64,000 bases of DNA from an uncultured Pelagibacteraceae bacterium. Lineage in GTDB: Bacteria > Pseudomonadota > Alphaproteobacteria > Pelagibacterales > Pelagibacteraceae. A program made the position numbers and the translations under genes. The notes beneath the pieces are model-generated. The model did not search any database and was not told the DNA's origin. It was given only the letters and a program-made list of their open reading frames with translations. This document shows positions 37,410 through 45,484 of the stretch, one piece after another (the stretch's first letter is position 1; each line of letters starts with the position of its first letter). The stretch lies in assembly GCA_902588315.1 (NCBI GenBank), contig CACIOP010000003.1, forward strand, positions 33,329 to 97,328, given 5' to 3'.

Positions 37410-37781
37410 ATGTCGAATTTTAGTAAAGTTGGCACTTTCATGAAAACTTTTGGTCAGGAAGTTAAAACTAAACCATCATTTAGTACTGATAAAATAAATA
37501 AATTAAGGATAGATCTAATTAAAGAGGAACTAGAAGAGCTTAAAGAAGCCATGAATAATAAGGACTTATTGGAGGTAGCTGATGCGCTGACTGATATATT
37601 ATATGTAACTTATGGAGCAGGGCATGCTTTTGGGATTGATTTGGATAAGTGCTTTGAGGAGGTACAAAACTCAAACATGAGTAAGTTAGATGAAAATGGT
37701 AAACCAATTTATAATGAATCCGGAAAAGTCATGAAAGGGCCTAACTATTTCAAACCAGACCTATCTAAGTTTGTGAATTAG
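37410..37781 (+). CDS. MazG/PRA-PH-like nucleotide pyrophosphohydrolase
   Basis: A 123-residue all-alpha protein. The all-alpha NTP pyrophosphatase metal site is visible as E-E-L-E-E-L-K-E-A followed by EVADALTDILYVTYGAGHAFGID, matching the EExxE-x(n)-ExxD pattern of phage-type MazG-like proteins. Such enzymes hydrolyse NTPs or phosphoribosyl-ATP to monophosphates; which substrate it uses here is not evident. It starts with MSNFSKVGTFMKTFGQEV and stands alone on the plus strand between fumC and nadC. Confidence 0.75.
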   Translation: MSNFSKVGTFMKTFGQEVKTKPSFSTDKINKLRIDLIKEELEELKEAMNNKDLLEVADALTDILYVTYGAGHAFGIDLDKCFEEVQNSNMSKLDENGKPIYNESGKVMKGPNYFKPDLSKFVN

Positions 37782-38611
37782 ATTTCTAACTTAAAGTCAA
37801 CCGCAGGAGCGCTGTGTGTAATGCTGCCAACAGAAATTCTATTTACTCCAGTCGATGCGACAGCTTTGATATTTTTTAAAGTAATATTGCCAGATGCTTC
37901 AGTTTCATAAAATTTTTTAGCAATTTTAACACCATGTTTAAGATTTTTAACATTCATATTATCGAGCAGAACAGTATTAAATTTTAGACCCAATATTGAC
38001 TTAAGCTGCTTAATTGTATCAACTTCGACAGTAATTTTTTTTCCTTTTTTATTATTAATAGCTTTTAAAACTAAACTATTTAAATCTGAACTAGCAATAT
38101 GGTTATCTTTAATTAAATATTCATCGCTTAAATTAAATCTATGATTGATACCACCTCCTAATTTAACAGCATATTTTTGGATAACTCTTAAATTAGGAAT
38201 TGTTTTTCTTGTGCAACAAATTTTAGTTTTTTTTCCAGCTAATTTAACAAACTGATTTGTTTTAGTTGCTATTCCAGAAATATGAGACATAAAATTTAAA
38301 GCTACTCTTTCAGCGATTAGAATATTTTTTGCATTACCTTTAATTAAAGCAACTAAATTTCCTTTTTTAACTCTAGAACCTTCTTTTTTCTTAATAATGA
38401 ATTTTATTTTATCATCAATTAATGCAAAAGTTTGTTTAGCAAATAATAATCCTCCAACAATTGCACTTTGATTTGAAATTAATTTAACTGTAAAGATTTT
38501 ATCATTTTTAATTAAACCTGAAGTAATGTCTCCTGACGGATAAAGATCTTCATTCAATGCAAGCTTAACGGTACTTTTAATAAATTCTTTGCTTAATTTT
38601 ATTTTTGACAC
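37778..38611 (-). CDS. nadC: Nicotinate-nucleotide pyrophosphorylase (quinolinate phosphoribosyltransferase)
   Basis: Converts quinolinate and PRPP to nicotinate mononucleotide in de novo NAD synthesis. Recognisable motifs: NEDLYPSGDITS, AERVALNFMSHISGIATKTNQFV, CCTRKTIPNLRVIQKYAVKLGGGINHRFNLSDEYLIKDNHI (substrate-binding Arg/Lys/His cluster, here described by its key pieces), VEVDTIKQL and LLDNM. 277 residues, normal. It lies 4 bases after nadA on the same strand, and its end overlaps the convergent MazG-like gene by 4 bases. Confidence 0.94.
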   Translation of the reverse strand: MSKIKLSKEFIKSTVKLALNEDLYPSGDITSGLIKNDKIFTVKLISNQSAIVGGLLFAKQTFALIDDKIKFIIKKKEGSRVKKGNLVALIKGNAKNILIAERVALNFMSHISGIATKTNQFVKLAGKKTKICCTRKTIPNLRVIQKYAVKLGGGINHRFNLSDEYLIKDNHIASSDLNSLVLKAINNKKGKKITVEVDTIKQLKSILGLKFNTVLLDNMNVKNLKHGVKIAKKFYETEASGNITLKNIKAVASTGVNRISVGSITHSAPAVDFKLEI

Positions 38612-38615
38612 TTAA

Positions 38616-39605
38616 TTATCTGCCAATTGCTGCCATTCTCTCTACAGATATTCTAGCTTTATCAATTGTTTCTTTGTCCATAATAATTTCACCAGTCTCA
38701 TTTTCTAAACAATCTAATATCTTTGGAAGTGTAATTTTCTTCATATGAGGACACATATTACATGGTTTGACAAAGTCTACATTTGGATTTTCTATTTGAA
38801 TATTGTCACTCATTGAACATTCGGTGACCATCATTACTTTTTTTGGTTGATTATCTTTTACATATTTAATCATTCCAGAAGTAGATCCTGCAAAATCACT
38901 TGCCTCAATTACATCAGGAGGACATTCTGGATGTGCAATAATTTTAATTCCTGGATTATTTTTTCTTATATCCTCTATTTCTTTTTTATTAAACTGATCA
39001 TGAACAATGCAAATTCCTTTCCAAGAAATAATTTCAACATCTGTTTGAGAAGCTACATATTTAGCTAAATAATCATCAGGCAAAAATATTACTCTTTTTA
39101 CACCAAGCGATTTAACTATTTTAACCGCATTAGCGGAAGTGCAACAAACGTCTGTTTCCGCCTTAACTTCTGCTGAGGTATTGACATAAGATACAACAGG
39201 AACGCCTGGGTATTTTTCTTTTAATAGTCTAACATCTTTACCTGTAATAGATGATGATAAAGAACAGCCAGCATCCATATCAGGAAGAATAACTTTTTTA
39301 TTTGGGCTCATTAATTTTGCAGTTTCTGCCATGAAATGTACACCAGCCATTAAAATAATATCAGCTGAAGTTTTTGAGGCTTCAATTGCTAATGCAAGAG
39401 AGTCCGCAGAAAAATCTGCAACACCATGATAAATTTCAGGAGTTTGATAGTTGTGGGCTAGAATTACAGCATTCTTTTCTTTTTTTAATTTATTAATTTT
39501 ATGAATGTATGGAGCATGCACAGACCATTCAATTTCAGGCATAACCTTAGAAATTTTTTGATAAATAGGATCTGTTGCTTTACGCACTTCTTGTGTAAAT
39601 TCCAT
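38616..39605 (-). CDS. nadA: Quinolinate synthase A
   Basis: 4Fe-4S enzyme that condenses iminoaspartate with dihydroxyacetone phosphate to quinolinate. Three conserved cluster cysteines are identifiable, in VCCTSANAV, HPECPPDV and KPCNMCPHMK. AHNYQTPEIYHGVADFSADSL and DMDAGCSLSSSI are also family hallmarks. ATG at 39605 is preferred over TTG at 39620. With nadC downstream the pair forms the end of the de novo NAD pathway; an aspartate oxidase or dehydrogenase to feed it is not in the window. Confidence 0.94.
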   Translation of the reverse strand: MEFTQEVRKATDPIYQKISKVMPEIEWSVHAPYIHKINKLKKEKNAVILAHNYQTPEIYHGVADFSADSLALAIEASKTSADIILMAGVHFMAETAKLMSPNKKVILPDMDAGCSLSSSITGKDVRLLKEKYPGVPVVSYVNTSAEVKAETDVCCTSANAVKIVKSLGVKRVIFLPDDYLAKYVASQTDVEIISWKGICIVHDQFNKKEIEDIRKNNPGIKIIAHPECPPDVIEASDFAGSTSGMIKYVKDNQPKKVMMVTECSMSDNIQIENPNVDFVKPCNMCPHMKKITLPKILDCLENETGEIIMDKETIDKARISVERMAAIGR

Positions 39606-39660
39606 GAAGATTTTTACCAATTTGAATCAAGATTGTCATTCATTTATTATGGGACATATC

Positions 39661-39746
39661 GCGGTCGTGCTGAAATTGGTAGACAGGCACGGTTGAGGGC
39701 CGTGTGGACCTAGTCCATGAGAGTTCGAGTCTCTCCGACCGCACCA
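39661..39746 (+). tRNA. tRNA-Leu (anticodon GAG)
   Basis: Acceptor stem GCGGTCG pairs with CGACCGC, followed by discriminator A and encoded CCA. The anticodon stem CACGG/CCGTG holds loop TTGAGGG with anticodon GAG. A long class II variable arm precedes the T arm with a normal TTCGAGT loop. Total 86 bases, right for leucine. It lies 55 bases upstream of and divergent from nadA. Confidence 0.95.
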
Positions 39747-39772
39747 AAGTGAATTTTATATAGGAGTTTTTG

Positions 39773-39937
39773 ATGGATAAATTACTTTCAGTAATATTTA
39801 TGGTTGTGGTTTTGCTTTTAGTTCTCCCAAGTTTTTTACAATCAAATTCCCAATCAAAGCAATTTCTTAAAAATCTAAGTATTTGGATTATTGTAGTTTT
39901 TATAATTTTAATGATTGTTTATTTCTTTAAATTATAA
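39773..39937 (+). CDS. Small 54-residue membrane protein of unknown function
   Basis: ATG at 39773 is preceded by a ribosome binding site (TAGGAG at 39761-39766). The product has two hydrophobic stretches, about residues 6-22 (VIFMVVVLLLVLPSFL) and 37-52 (IWIIVVFIILMIVYFF), separated by a short polar loop SNSQSKQFLKNL. It looks like a hairpin inner-membrane protein. It begins 27 bases after tRNA-Leu, with which it might share a transcript, and ends just before the convergent ygfZ. I do not recognise the family. Confidence 0.6.
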   Translation: MDKLLSVIFMVVVLLLVLPSFLQSNSQSKQFLKNLSIWIIVVFIILMIVYFFKL

Positions 39938-39939
39938 TA

Positions 39940-40830
39940 TTAGTTTTTTATCCAGTCAGGCTTATTGATATTTATTAAAGCTTCTTTAGTTTTAAAATTT
40001 GCTTTTTCATCAAAGTTTTCGTTTAAGTATTTAATTAAAGCAAAAGGGTAGTCGCTATCAATTAAAACCTTACCTATTTCAATTTCATTATTATAAATAC
40101 TTTCGCCTTCGTGTAGTTTTCCATTAATTATATTTATTGGAAATAATCTTTTTGAAAGCTTGTTCTTTAATTTAATTCGCGCCGTATTTTCTTGGCCAAC
40201 ATAACAGCCTTTTTTGAAATCAATTCCATTTAATTCTTCAAAATTACATTCAATACCGAACAATTTGTCTTTCAACTTATTTAAATCTTTTGGAACTATC
40301 CCAAGTCTATGACTTAATGTATAATATTCTTTCAGATTTGCATCGTGAAGATCTAGTTTTTTCAAGGATAAATAAAGTTTTTCTAAATTAATAACCAATC
40401 TAGCACCCAAATACTTATTTCTTGGATCTAAAAAAATTGGATCTTCTCTATATTTAATTGTGTAACCAGGTTGATCTTTTGCTTCATCGAAAGTTAAGAA
40501 TTTTTCATGAGAAAATGCTGCAACAACAAATTCATTACTTAAATTGAGAATTTCAACTTTTGATCTAAGTTTATACAAGGATAATTGTTTGAATAACTCC
40601 TCTGCCTGAGTTTTTTCACAATCCAAAATATATCCTGACTTATGTTTTACGATTATAAATTCATATAAAAATTTACCCTGGGGTGTAAGCAATGAACTAA
40701 AACAACTATTTACATCATTTACTTTGTTCATATCGTTACTAATAAGATTTTGAAGAAACTCTTTTGCATCTTCTCCATTAATATAAAGAATTGCTCTATC
40801 ATCTAAAATATAAACGTTTTTTATATTCAT
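39940..40830 (-). CDS. ygfZ: YgfZ/GcvT-fold folate-binding protein, Fe-S cluster assembly factor
   Basis: Folate-dependent protein that helps maintain certain iron-sulfur enzymes. The signature K-G-C-Y-V-G-Q-E is present near residues 212-219 in FKKGCYVGQENTAR, with the upstream YTLSHRLGIVPKDL. The N-terminus has the GcvT-type ISNDMNKV and LLTPQGKFLYEF pattern. 296 residues, normal. It is divergent from the dihydroorotase gene. Confidence 0.92.
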   Translation of the reverse strand: MNIKNVYILDDRAILYINGEDAKEFLQNLISNDMNKVNDVNSCFSSLLTPQGKFLYEFIIVKHKSGYILDCEKTQAEELFKQLSLYKLRSKVEILNLSNEFVVAAFSHEKFLTFDEAKDQPGYTIKYREDPIFLDPRNKYLGARLVINLEKLYLSLKKLDLHDANLKEYYTLSHRLGIVPKDLNKLKDKLFGIECNFEELNGIDFKKGCYVGQENTARIKLKNKLSKRLFPINIINGKLHEGESIYNNEIEIGKVLIDSDYPFALIKYLNENFDEKANFKTKEALININKPDWIKN

Positions 40831-40873
40831 AATTGATTAATTATAGATTGTAATATAATAACAATTTCTCAAA

Positions 40874-42181
40874 ATGTTAGATCTTATAATTAAAAACGGA
40901 CAATGTTACATCGATGGTGAGTTAAAAGATGTAGATGTTGCTATAAAAGAAGGAAAAATTCAAAAGATTGGACAAATTTCAGAAGAAGCAAAAAAGACAA
41001 TTAATGCAGAAGGCCATACAGTATTACCTGGTTGCATAGATACCCAAACACATTTTAGAGAACCAGGATCAACAGATACTGAGGATCTTCATTCAGGTAG
41101 TAGAGCAGCAATTGCAGGTGGAATAACTAGTGTATTTGAAATGCCAAATACTAATCCGCCAACTTCAAATATGAAAGAGTTTCAAAGGAAATTAAATCTC
41201 GCTAAAAATAGAATGTATTGTAATTATGCTTTTTACTTTGGTGCAACTGCTGATAATGCAGATGATTTAGCAAGTCTAAAAGGTTTGGAAGGGTGCTGCG
41301 GAATTAAACTTTTTGCAGGATCTTCAACTGGTAATTTATTAGTTGCTGAAGAAGACGATATAGATAAAGTTTTTCAAAATGCTTCAAAAGTTGTGGCAGT
41401 TCATTCTGAAGATGAGGCAATTTTAAAAGTTAATAAGAAATTAATAAAAGAGGGGGATGTTCATACTCATCCAGTATGGAGAAGTGCAGAATGCGCAATA
41501 GCATCTACAAGAAGAATTGTCCGGATTGCAGAAAAGCATAATAAAAAAGCCCATGTGCTTCATATTACTACCAAAGAGGAAATTGATTTTTTATCTCAAC
41601 ATAAAGGAAATATTACATTTGAAATTACTCCGCAGCATTTAACGCTTTTTGCTCCAGATTGTTATGACAAGCTTGGAACTTATGCTCAGATGAACCCACC
41701 ATTAAGAGATAAATCTCATTATGATAGATTGTGGTATGGAGTGAGAAATAATTTCAATGATACGATTGGATCTGATCACGCTCCTCATTTAAAAGAGAAT
41801 AAAGATAAGGTATACCCAAACACCCCTTCAGGAATGCCAGGAGTTCAAACTTTAATGCCTGTTATGTTAAATCATATCAACGATGGAAAATTATCTCTAA
41901 ACCAATTAATGAACTTTGTTTGTGAAAATCCTGTGAAAATTTTCGGAATAAAAAATAAAGGATTTATCAAAGAAGGTTATGATGCAGACTTCACAATTAT
42001 TGATATGAACAAAACAATTGAGATTAAAAATGAAAACATTGAAAGTAAATGTAAGTGGTCACCATTTAATGGATTTAAATTTAAAGGAACACCCACACAT
42101 ACAATTATTGCAGGAAACATTAAGATGCAGGATGGAAAAATTTTGGGTGATCCTGATGGAACACCATTACAGTTTAGCTAA
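40874..42181 (+). CDS. pyrC: Dihydroorotase-type amidohydrolase (PyrC)
   Basis: Zinc amidohydrolase expected to cyclise carbamoyl-aspartate to dihydroorotate in pyrimidine synthesis. LPGCIDTQTHFREPGSTDTEDL (near residues 52-73) carries the metal and substrate motif, though the usual first His of H-x-H is Gln here (QTH), a variant I know from other dihydroorotases. The candidate carbamylated Lys is in CGIKLFAGSSTGN, further His in VVAVHSED and HVLHITT, and the catalytic Asp in GSDHAPH. 435 residues. Allantoinase or hydantoinase is a less likely alternative. The 3' end overlaps the convergent SMR gene. Confidence 0.85.
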   Translation: MLDLIIKNGQCYIDGELKDVDVAIKEGKIQKIGQISEEAKKTINAEGHTVLPGCIDTQTHFREPGSTDTEDLHSGSRAAIAGGITSVFEMPNTNPPTSNMKEFQRKLNLAKNRMYCNYAFYFGATADNADDLASLKGLEGCCGIKLFAGSSTGNLLVAEEDDIDKVFQNASKVVAVHSEDEAILKVNKKLIKEGDVHTHPVWRSAECAIASTRRIVRIAEKHNKKAHVLHITTKEEIDFLSQHKGNITFEITPQHLTLFAPDCYDKLGTYAQMNPPLRDKSHYDRLWYGVRNNFNDTIGSDHAPHLKENKDKVYPNTPSGMPGVQTLMPVMLNHINDGKLSLNQLMNFVCENPVKIFGIKNKGFIKEGYDADFTIIDMNKTIEIKNENIESKCKWSPFNGFKFKGTPTHTIIAGNIKMQDGKILGDPDGTPLQFS

Positions 42182-42506
42182 GTTTTCCAGTAAAACTATT
42201 TACTAAAATTACTCCAATCACTATTAAAAATAATCCTACTATTGCTTGCCAAGCTAAAGTTTGTTTAAAAAATATGTATCCAAGGATTGCAATAGTAAAA
42301 ATTCCTAAACCACTCCATGTTGCATAAACAATTGCTATTGGAAGTTTGTTAACTACAAAAGTTAATAGATAGAATGCAGTAAGATAAAATGCAGATAAAG
42401 CAACTGTTGGTATAATTTTTGTGAAGTTTTGAGAAATAGGAAGCAACATTGTTCCAGCAACCTCACAAAATATTGCAGCGATTAAAAAAATATAAGTTTT
42501 AACCAT
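42174..42506 (-). CDS. Small multidrug resistance (SMR) family transporter
   Basis: A 110-residue protein with four membrane helices. The essential membrane-embedded glutamate is in AIFCEVAGT (near residue 15), and the central YATWSGLGI and the C-terminal GLFLIVIGVILVN segments are diagnostic. SMR proteins exchange protons for quaternary cations or guanidinium. The subgroup (EmrE-like or Gdx/SugE-like) is not clear from sequence. It overlaps the upstream acyl-CoA synthetase by 8 bases and is likely co-transcribed. Confidence 0.9.
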   Translation of the reverse strand: MVKTYIFLIAAIFCEVAGTMLLPISQNFTKIIPTVALSAFYLTAFYLLTFVVNKLPIAIVYATWSGLGIFTIAILGYIFFKQTLAWQAIVGLFLIVIGVILVNSFTGKLS

Positions 42507-44400
42507 TATTTAAGATTTTGTGATTTATTAAATCTTCTGTAATTTCAGTTAGAATTGCTGGATCATCAATTGTGGGTGGCACTTTATAATCAACACCATC
42601 TGCAATTTTTCTTATAGTTCCTCTTAAAATTTTTCCTGATCTAGTTTTTGGTAATCTCTTAATAACAATTACAACTTTAAATGCAGCAACTGGTCCGATT
42701 TTATCTCTTACCATTTGCACACATTCTTTAGATATAGTTTCATTATCTTTATCAACACCTGATTTTAAAACTACTAATCCAATAGGTAATTGGCCTTTTA
42801 ATTTATCTGCTATTCCAAGTACCGCACATTCAGCAACAGATTGATGTTCTGACAACACTTCTTCTATGGCACCAGTAGATAATCTATGACCTGCTACATT
42901 AATAATGTCATCAGTTCTAGACATAATCCAAATATAACCATCATCATCGATATGACCTGCATCATATGTTTGATAATACCCGTCATAATTAGACATGTAG
43001 TTTTCTTTGTATCTTTGGTCTGCATTCCATAATGTTGGAAATGTACCTGGAGGCAATGGGAGTTTTACAACAATATCTCCCATTTCATTTGGTTTAGCTA
43101 AAGATTGATCTGGTTTAATGATTTTAACATCATATCCAGGAACAGCTTTACAAGCTGAACCATATTTTGTTTCCATCATTTCAATACCAGTACAATTTGA
43201 GCTAATTGCCCAGCTAGTTTCTGTTTGCCACCAATGATCAATCACTGGAACCTTAAGTAAATTCTCAGCCCATTTTATTGTGTCTGGATCAGCTCTTTCT
43301 CCAGCAAGAAACAAGCTTTCAAAACTTCTTAAATCATATTTTGAGAAAAATTTACCCTCGGGATCCTCTTTCTTAATAGCTCTAAAGGCTGTTGGAGCTG
43401 TAAAAAGAGATTTTACTTTATAGTCTGAAATTATTTTCCAGAAAGCCCCAGCATCTGGAGTTCCTACAGGCTTACCTTCAAACAAAACTGTAGTGCATCC
43501 TTTAAACAATGGAGCATAAACAATATAAGAATGCCCAACAATCCAACCTATATCACTAGCAGACCACCAAATATCATCAGCATCTATGTTATAGATATTT
43601 TTCATAGTCCATTTGAGAGCAACAATGTGACCCCCAATATCTCTTACAATTCCTTTTGGAGTTCCAGTTGTGCCAGATGTATATAGAATATAAGCAAACT
43701 CATTTGAATTCATCTCAACACAGTCAGCATCTTTAGCATTAGAGATAACTTCTTCCCAACTGACCTCTTCAGGTGCATTTAGTTTGACCTCATTTCCAGG
43801 TCTTTGGAACAAAATCATTTTTTCAATTTTATGATTTGCTATTTTTATTGCTTCATCAACAAGAGGTTTGTACTCAACGGTTCTTCCTGGCTCAAAACCG
43901 CATGAGGCAGTCACTAATAGTTTTGCTCTGCTATCATCTATTCTGCTCGCAAGCTCATTTGAGGCAAATCCACCAAAAACGACAGAATGAATTGCACCAA
44001 TTCTTGCACAAGCTAGCATCGCAACTACCGCTTCAGGGATCATTGGCATGTAAATGATCACTCGATCACCCTTATTTGCACCTTGAGCTCTTAAAGCTCC
44101 AGCAAATTTTGAAACTTTTGACCTTAATTCCTCATAAGTGAACTGACTTTTGTTACCAGTGATAGGACTATCATAAATTAATGCTGTCTTTTGACCTCTT
44201 CCTTGATCAATATGAATGTCTAAAGCGTTATAACAGGTGTTTGTAACCCCATCTTCAAACCATTTATAGAAAGGTGGGTTAGATTTATTCAAAATTTTTG
44301 ATGGTTTCTTAAACCAAAAGATATCTTCAGAGGCATCTTGCCAAAATTTTTCAGGATTTTTTATAGAATTTTCGTAAATTTCATTAAACTTAGAAGACAT
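42499..44400 (-). CDS. prpE: Propionyl-CoA synthetase-like acyl-CoA ligase (PrpE type)
   Basis: AMP-forming acyl-CoA synthetase activating a short-chain acid, probably propionate or acetate. The 633-residue chain shows the P-loop-like YILYTSGTTGTPKGIVRD, the ERADPDTIKWAE region, the motif WWQTETSWAI, the adenylate-binding YYQTYDAGHIDDDGYIWIMSRTDD, and the C-terminal catalytic Lys in KTRSGKILR. NTCYNALDIHI and LPPGTFPTLWN favour PrpE over Acs. It is divergent from proteorhodopsin and followed by an SMR gene. Confidence 0.88.
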   Translation of the reverse strand: MSSKFNEIYENSIKNPEKFWQDASEDIFWFKKPSKILNKSNPPFYKWFEDGVTNTCYNALDIHIDQGRGQKTALIYDSPITGNKSQFTYEELRSKVSKFAGALRAQGANKGDRVIIYMPMIPEAVVAMLACARIGAIHSVVFGGFASNELASRIDDSRAKLLVTASCGFEPGRTVEYKPLVDEAIKIANHKIEKMILFQRPGNEVKLNAPEEVSWEEVISNAKDADCVEMNSNEFAYILYTSGTTGTPKGIVRDIGGHIVALKWTMKNIYNIDADDIWWSASDIGWIVGHSYIVYAPLFKGCTTVLFEGKPVGTPDAGAFWKIISDYKVKSLFTAPTAFRAIKKEDPEGKFFSKYDLRSFESLFLAGERADPDTIKWAENLLKVPVIDHWWQTETSWAISSNCTGIEMMETKYGSACKAVPGYDVKIIKPDQSLAKPNEMGDIVVKLPLPPGTFPTLWNADQRYKENYMSNYDGYYQTYDAGHIDDDGYIWIMSRTDDIINVAGHRLSTGAIEEVLSEHQSVAECAVLGIADKLKGQLPIGLVVLKSGVDKDNETISKECVQMVRDKIGPVAAFKVVIVIKRLPKTRSGKILRGTIRKIADGVDYKVPPTIDDPAILTEITEDLINHKILNNG

Positions 44401-44544
44401 GACGATTTGATTCGAATTCCTTATTTTTTTTGGTTTTTAACTTATAAATTGTATTTAATTTTAAAAATTGAGTAAAATCAATGCTTATTAGTGAAAATTA
44501 AGTCTTCATAAAACTAATTTAATTTGCTATCTAACCACGAAATT

Positions 44545-44604
44545 GGCTTAAGGTAACTTAAGTCTAGTTTATATAAACTAAAATAAAAACTAACGAAGAG
44601 GGAG
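44545..44604 (+). promoter_or_regulatory. Proteorhodopsin leader with tandem palindromes and a strong ribosome binding site
   Basis: The 210-base gap between prpE and proteorhodopsin contains CTTAAG-GTAA-CTTAAG (44547-44562), then a perfect 16-base palindrome TAGTTTATATAAACTA at 44565-44580, and the ribosome binding site GAGGGAG at 44598-44604, 6 bases before ATG. TTGGCT at 44543-44548 is a possible -35 box, with the palindrome covering the -10 position. The paired dyads look like an operator near the transcription start; no regulator is known to me. Start sites have not been measured. Confidence 0.5.
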
Positions 44605-44610
44605 TTTTTT

Positions 44611-45384
44611 ATGAAAAAACTTAAACTGTTTGCTTTAGCAGCTATGGCCTTGATAGGTTTTTCAGGTATAGCTATTGCAGCAGACGCAACGATGTTGATG
44701 CAAGATGACTTCGTAGGAATTTCATTCTGGGTTATCTCTATGGGAATGTTGGCAGCTACTGCTTTCTTTTTCATGGAAGCAGGCAATGTCGCATCAGGCT
44801 GGAGAACATCAGTTATTGTTGCTGGTCTAGTAACTGGTATTGCATTCATACACTACATGTACATGAGAGAAGTATGGGTTGCTACTGGAGACTCACCAAC
44901 TGTTTACAGATACATTGACTGGTTAATCACTGTGCCACTACAGATGGTAGAATTCTATTTAATTCTAGCAGCTATCAATAAAGCAAACTCTGGAATGTTC
45001 TGGAGATTGTTAATTGGTTCATTAGTAATGCTTATCGGTGGTTACTTAGGTGAAGCAGGTTACATTAATGCTACACTAGGTTTCATCATCGGAATGGCAG
45101 GTTGGGTATACATTCTTTATGAAGTATTCTCAGGTGAAGCTGGAAAAGCTGCAGCGAAAAGTGGAAACAAAGCTCTTGTAACTGCTTTTGGCGCAATGAG
45201 AATGATCGTTACAGTAGGTTGGGCAATTTACCCATTAGGTTATGTATTTGGTTACTTAACTGGTGGAGTAGACGCTAACTCACTTAACGTCGTTTATAAC
45301 TTAGCTGACTTCATTAACAAAATTGCATTCGGTCTAGTAATTTGGGCTGCTGCAACTAGTTCTGCGGGAAGAAGAGCTAAATAA
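44611..45384 (+). CDS. Proteorhodopsin, blue-absorbing type (light-driven proton pump)
   Basis: Seven-helix retinal protein that pumps protons out of the cell in light. A signal peptide (residues 1-23, GIAIA-ADAT) precedes the bundle. The key residues are all present: H81, proton acceptor D103 and donor E114 in RYIDWLITVPLQMVEFYL, and the retinal Lys K237 in DFINKIAFG; these correspond to 75, 97, 108 and 231 of the reference protein. The tuning residue is Q111 (reference position 105), which marks blue-absorbing proteorhodopsin. The gene has its own leader and terminator, so it is probably monocistronic. Retinal-synthesis genes are not in the window. Confidence 0.98.
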   Translation: MKKLKLFALAAMALIGFSGIAIAADATMLMQDDFVGISFWVISMGMLAATAFFFMEAGNVASGWRTSVIVAGLVTGIAFIHYMYMREVWVATGDSPTVYRYIDWLITVPLQMVEFYLILAAINKANSGMFWRLLIGSLVMLIGGYLGEAGYINATLGFIIGMAGWVYILYEVFSGEAGKAAAKSGNKALVTAFGAMRMIVTVGWAIYPLGYVFGYLTGGVDANSLNVVYNLADFINKIAFGLVIWAAATSSAGRRAK

Positions 45385-45402
45385 TTATCTAAAATTTAAA
45401 TT

Positions 45403-45439
45403 AAGGGCAGGTACAATTATGTACTTGCCCTTTTTTTTT
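45403..45439 (+). terminator. Intrinsic terminator after proteorhodopsin
   Basis: A 12-base stem AAGGGCAGGTAC pairs with GTACTTGCCCTT (one G-T pair) across a 6-base loop AATTAT, followed by a run of nine T. This is the clearest rho-independent terminator in the window and lies 18 bases after the proteorhodopsin stop. Confidence 0.93.
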
Positions 45440-45448
45440 ACCTTTAAT

Positions 45449-45479
45449 AAAATTATGTATAATAACTATACATAATTTT
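45449..45479 (+). promoter_or_regulatory. Perfect 13-base inverted repeat before the desaturase gene
   Basis: AAAATTATGTATA (45449-45461) and TATACATAATTTT (45467-45479) are exact reverse complements around ATAAC. The dyad ends 5 bases before the likely ATG at 45485. It could be an operator, or an RNA hairpin that hides the start codon or acts as a second, AT-only terminator because T residues follow. The arms alone cannot decide between these. Confidence 0.6.
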
Positions 45480-45484
45480 TGTTC

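Noticed and set aside
43836-44057. Antisense open frame inside the acyl-CoA synthetase gene
   Set aside because: Shadow of a conserved enzyme; Gln/His-rich product without a start signal.
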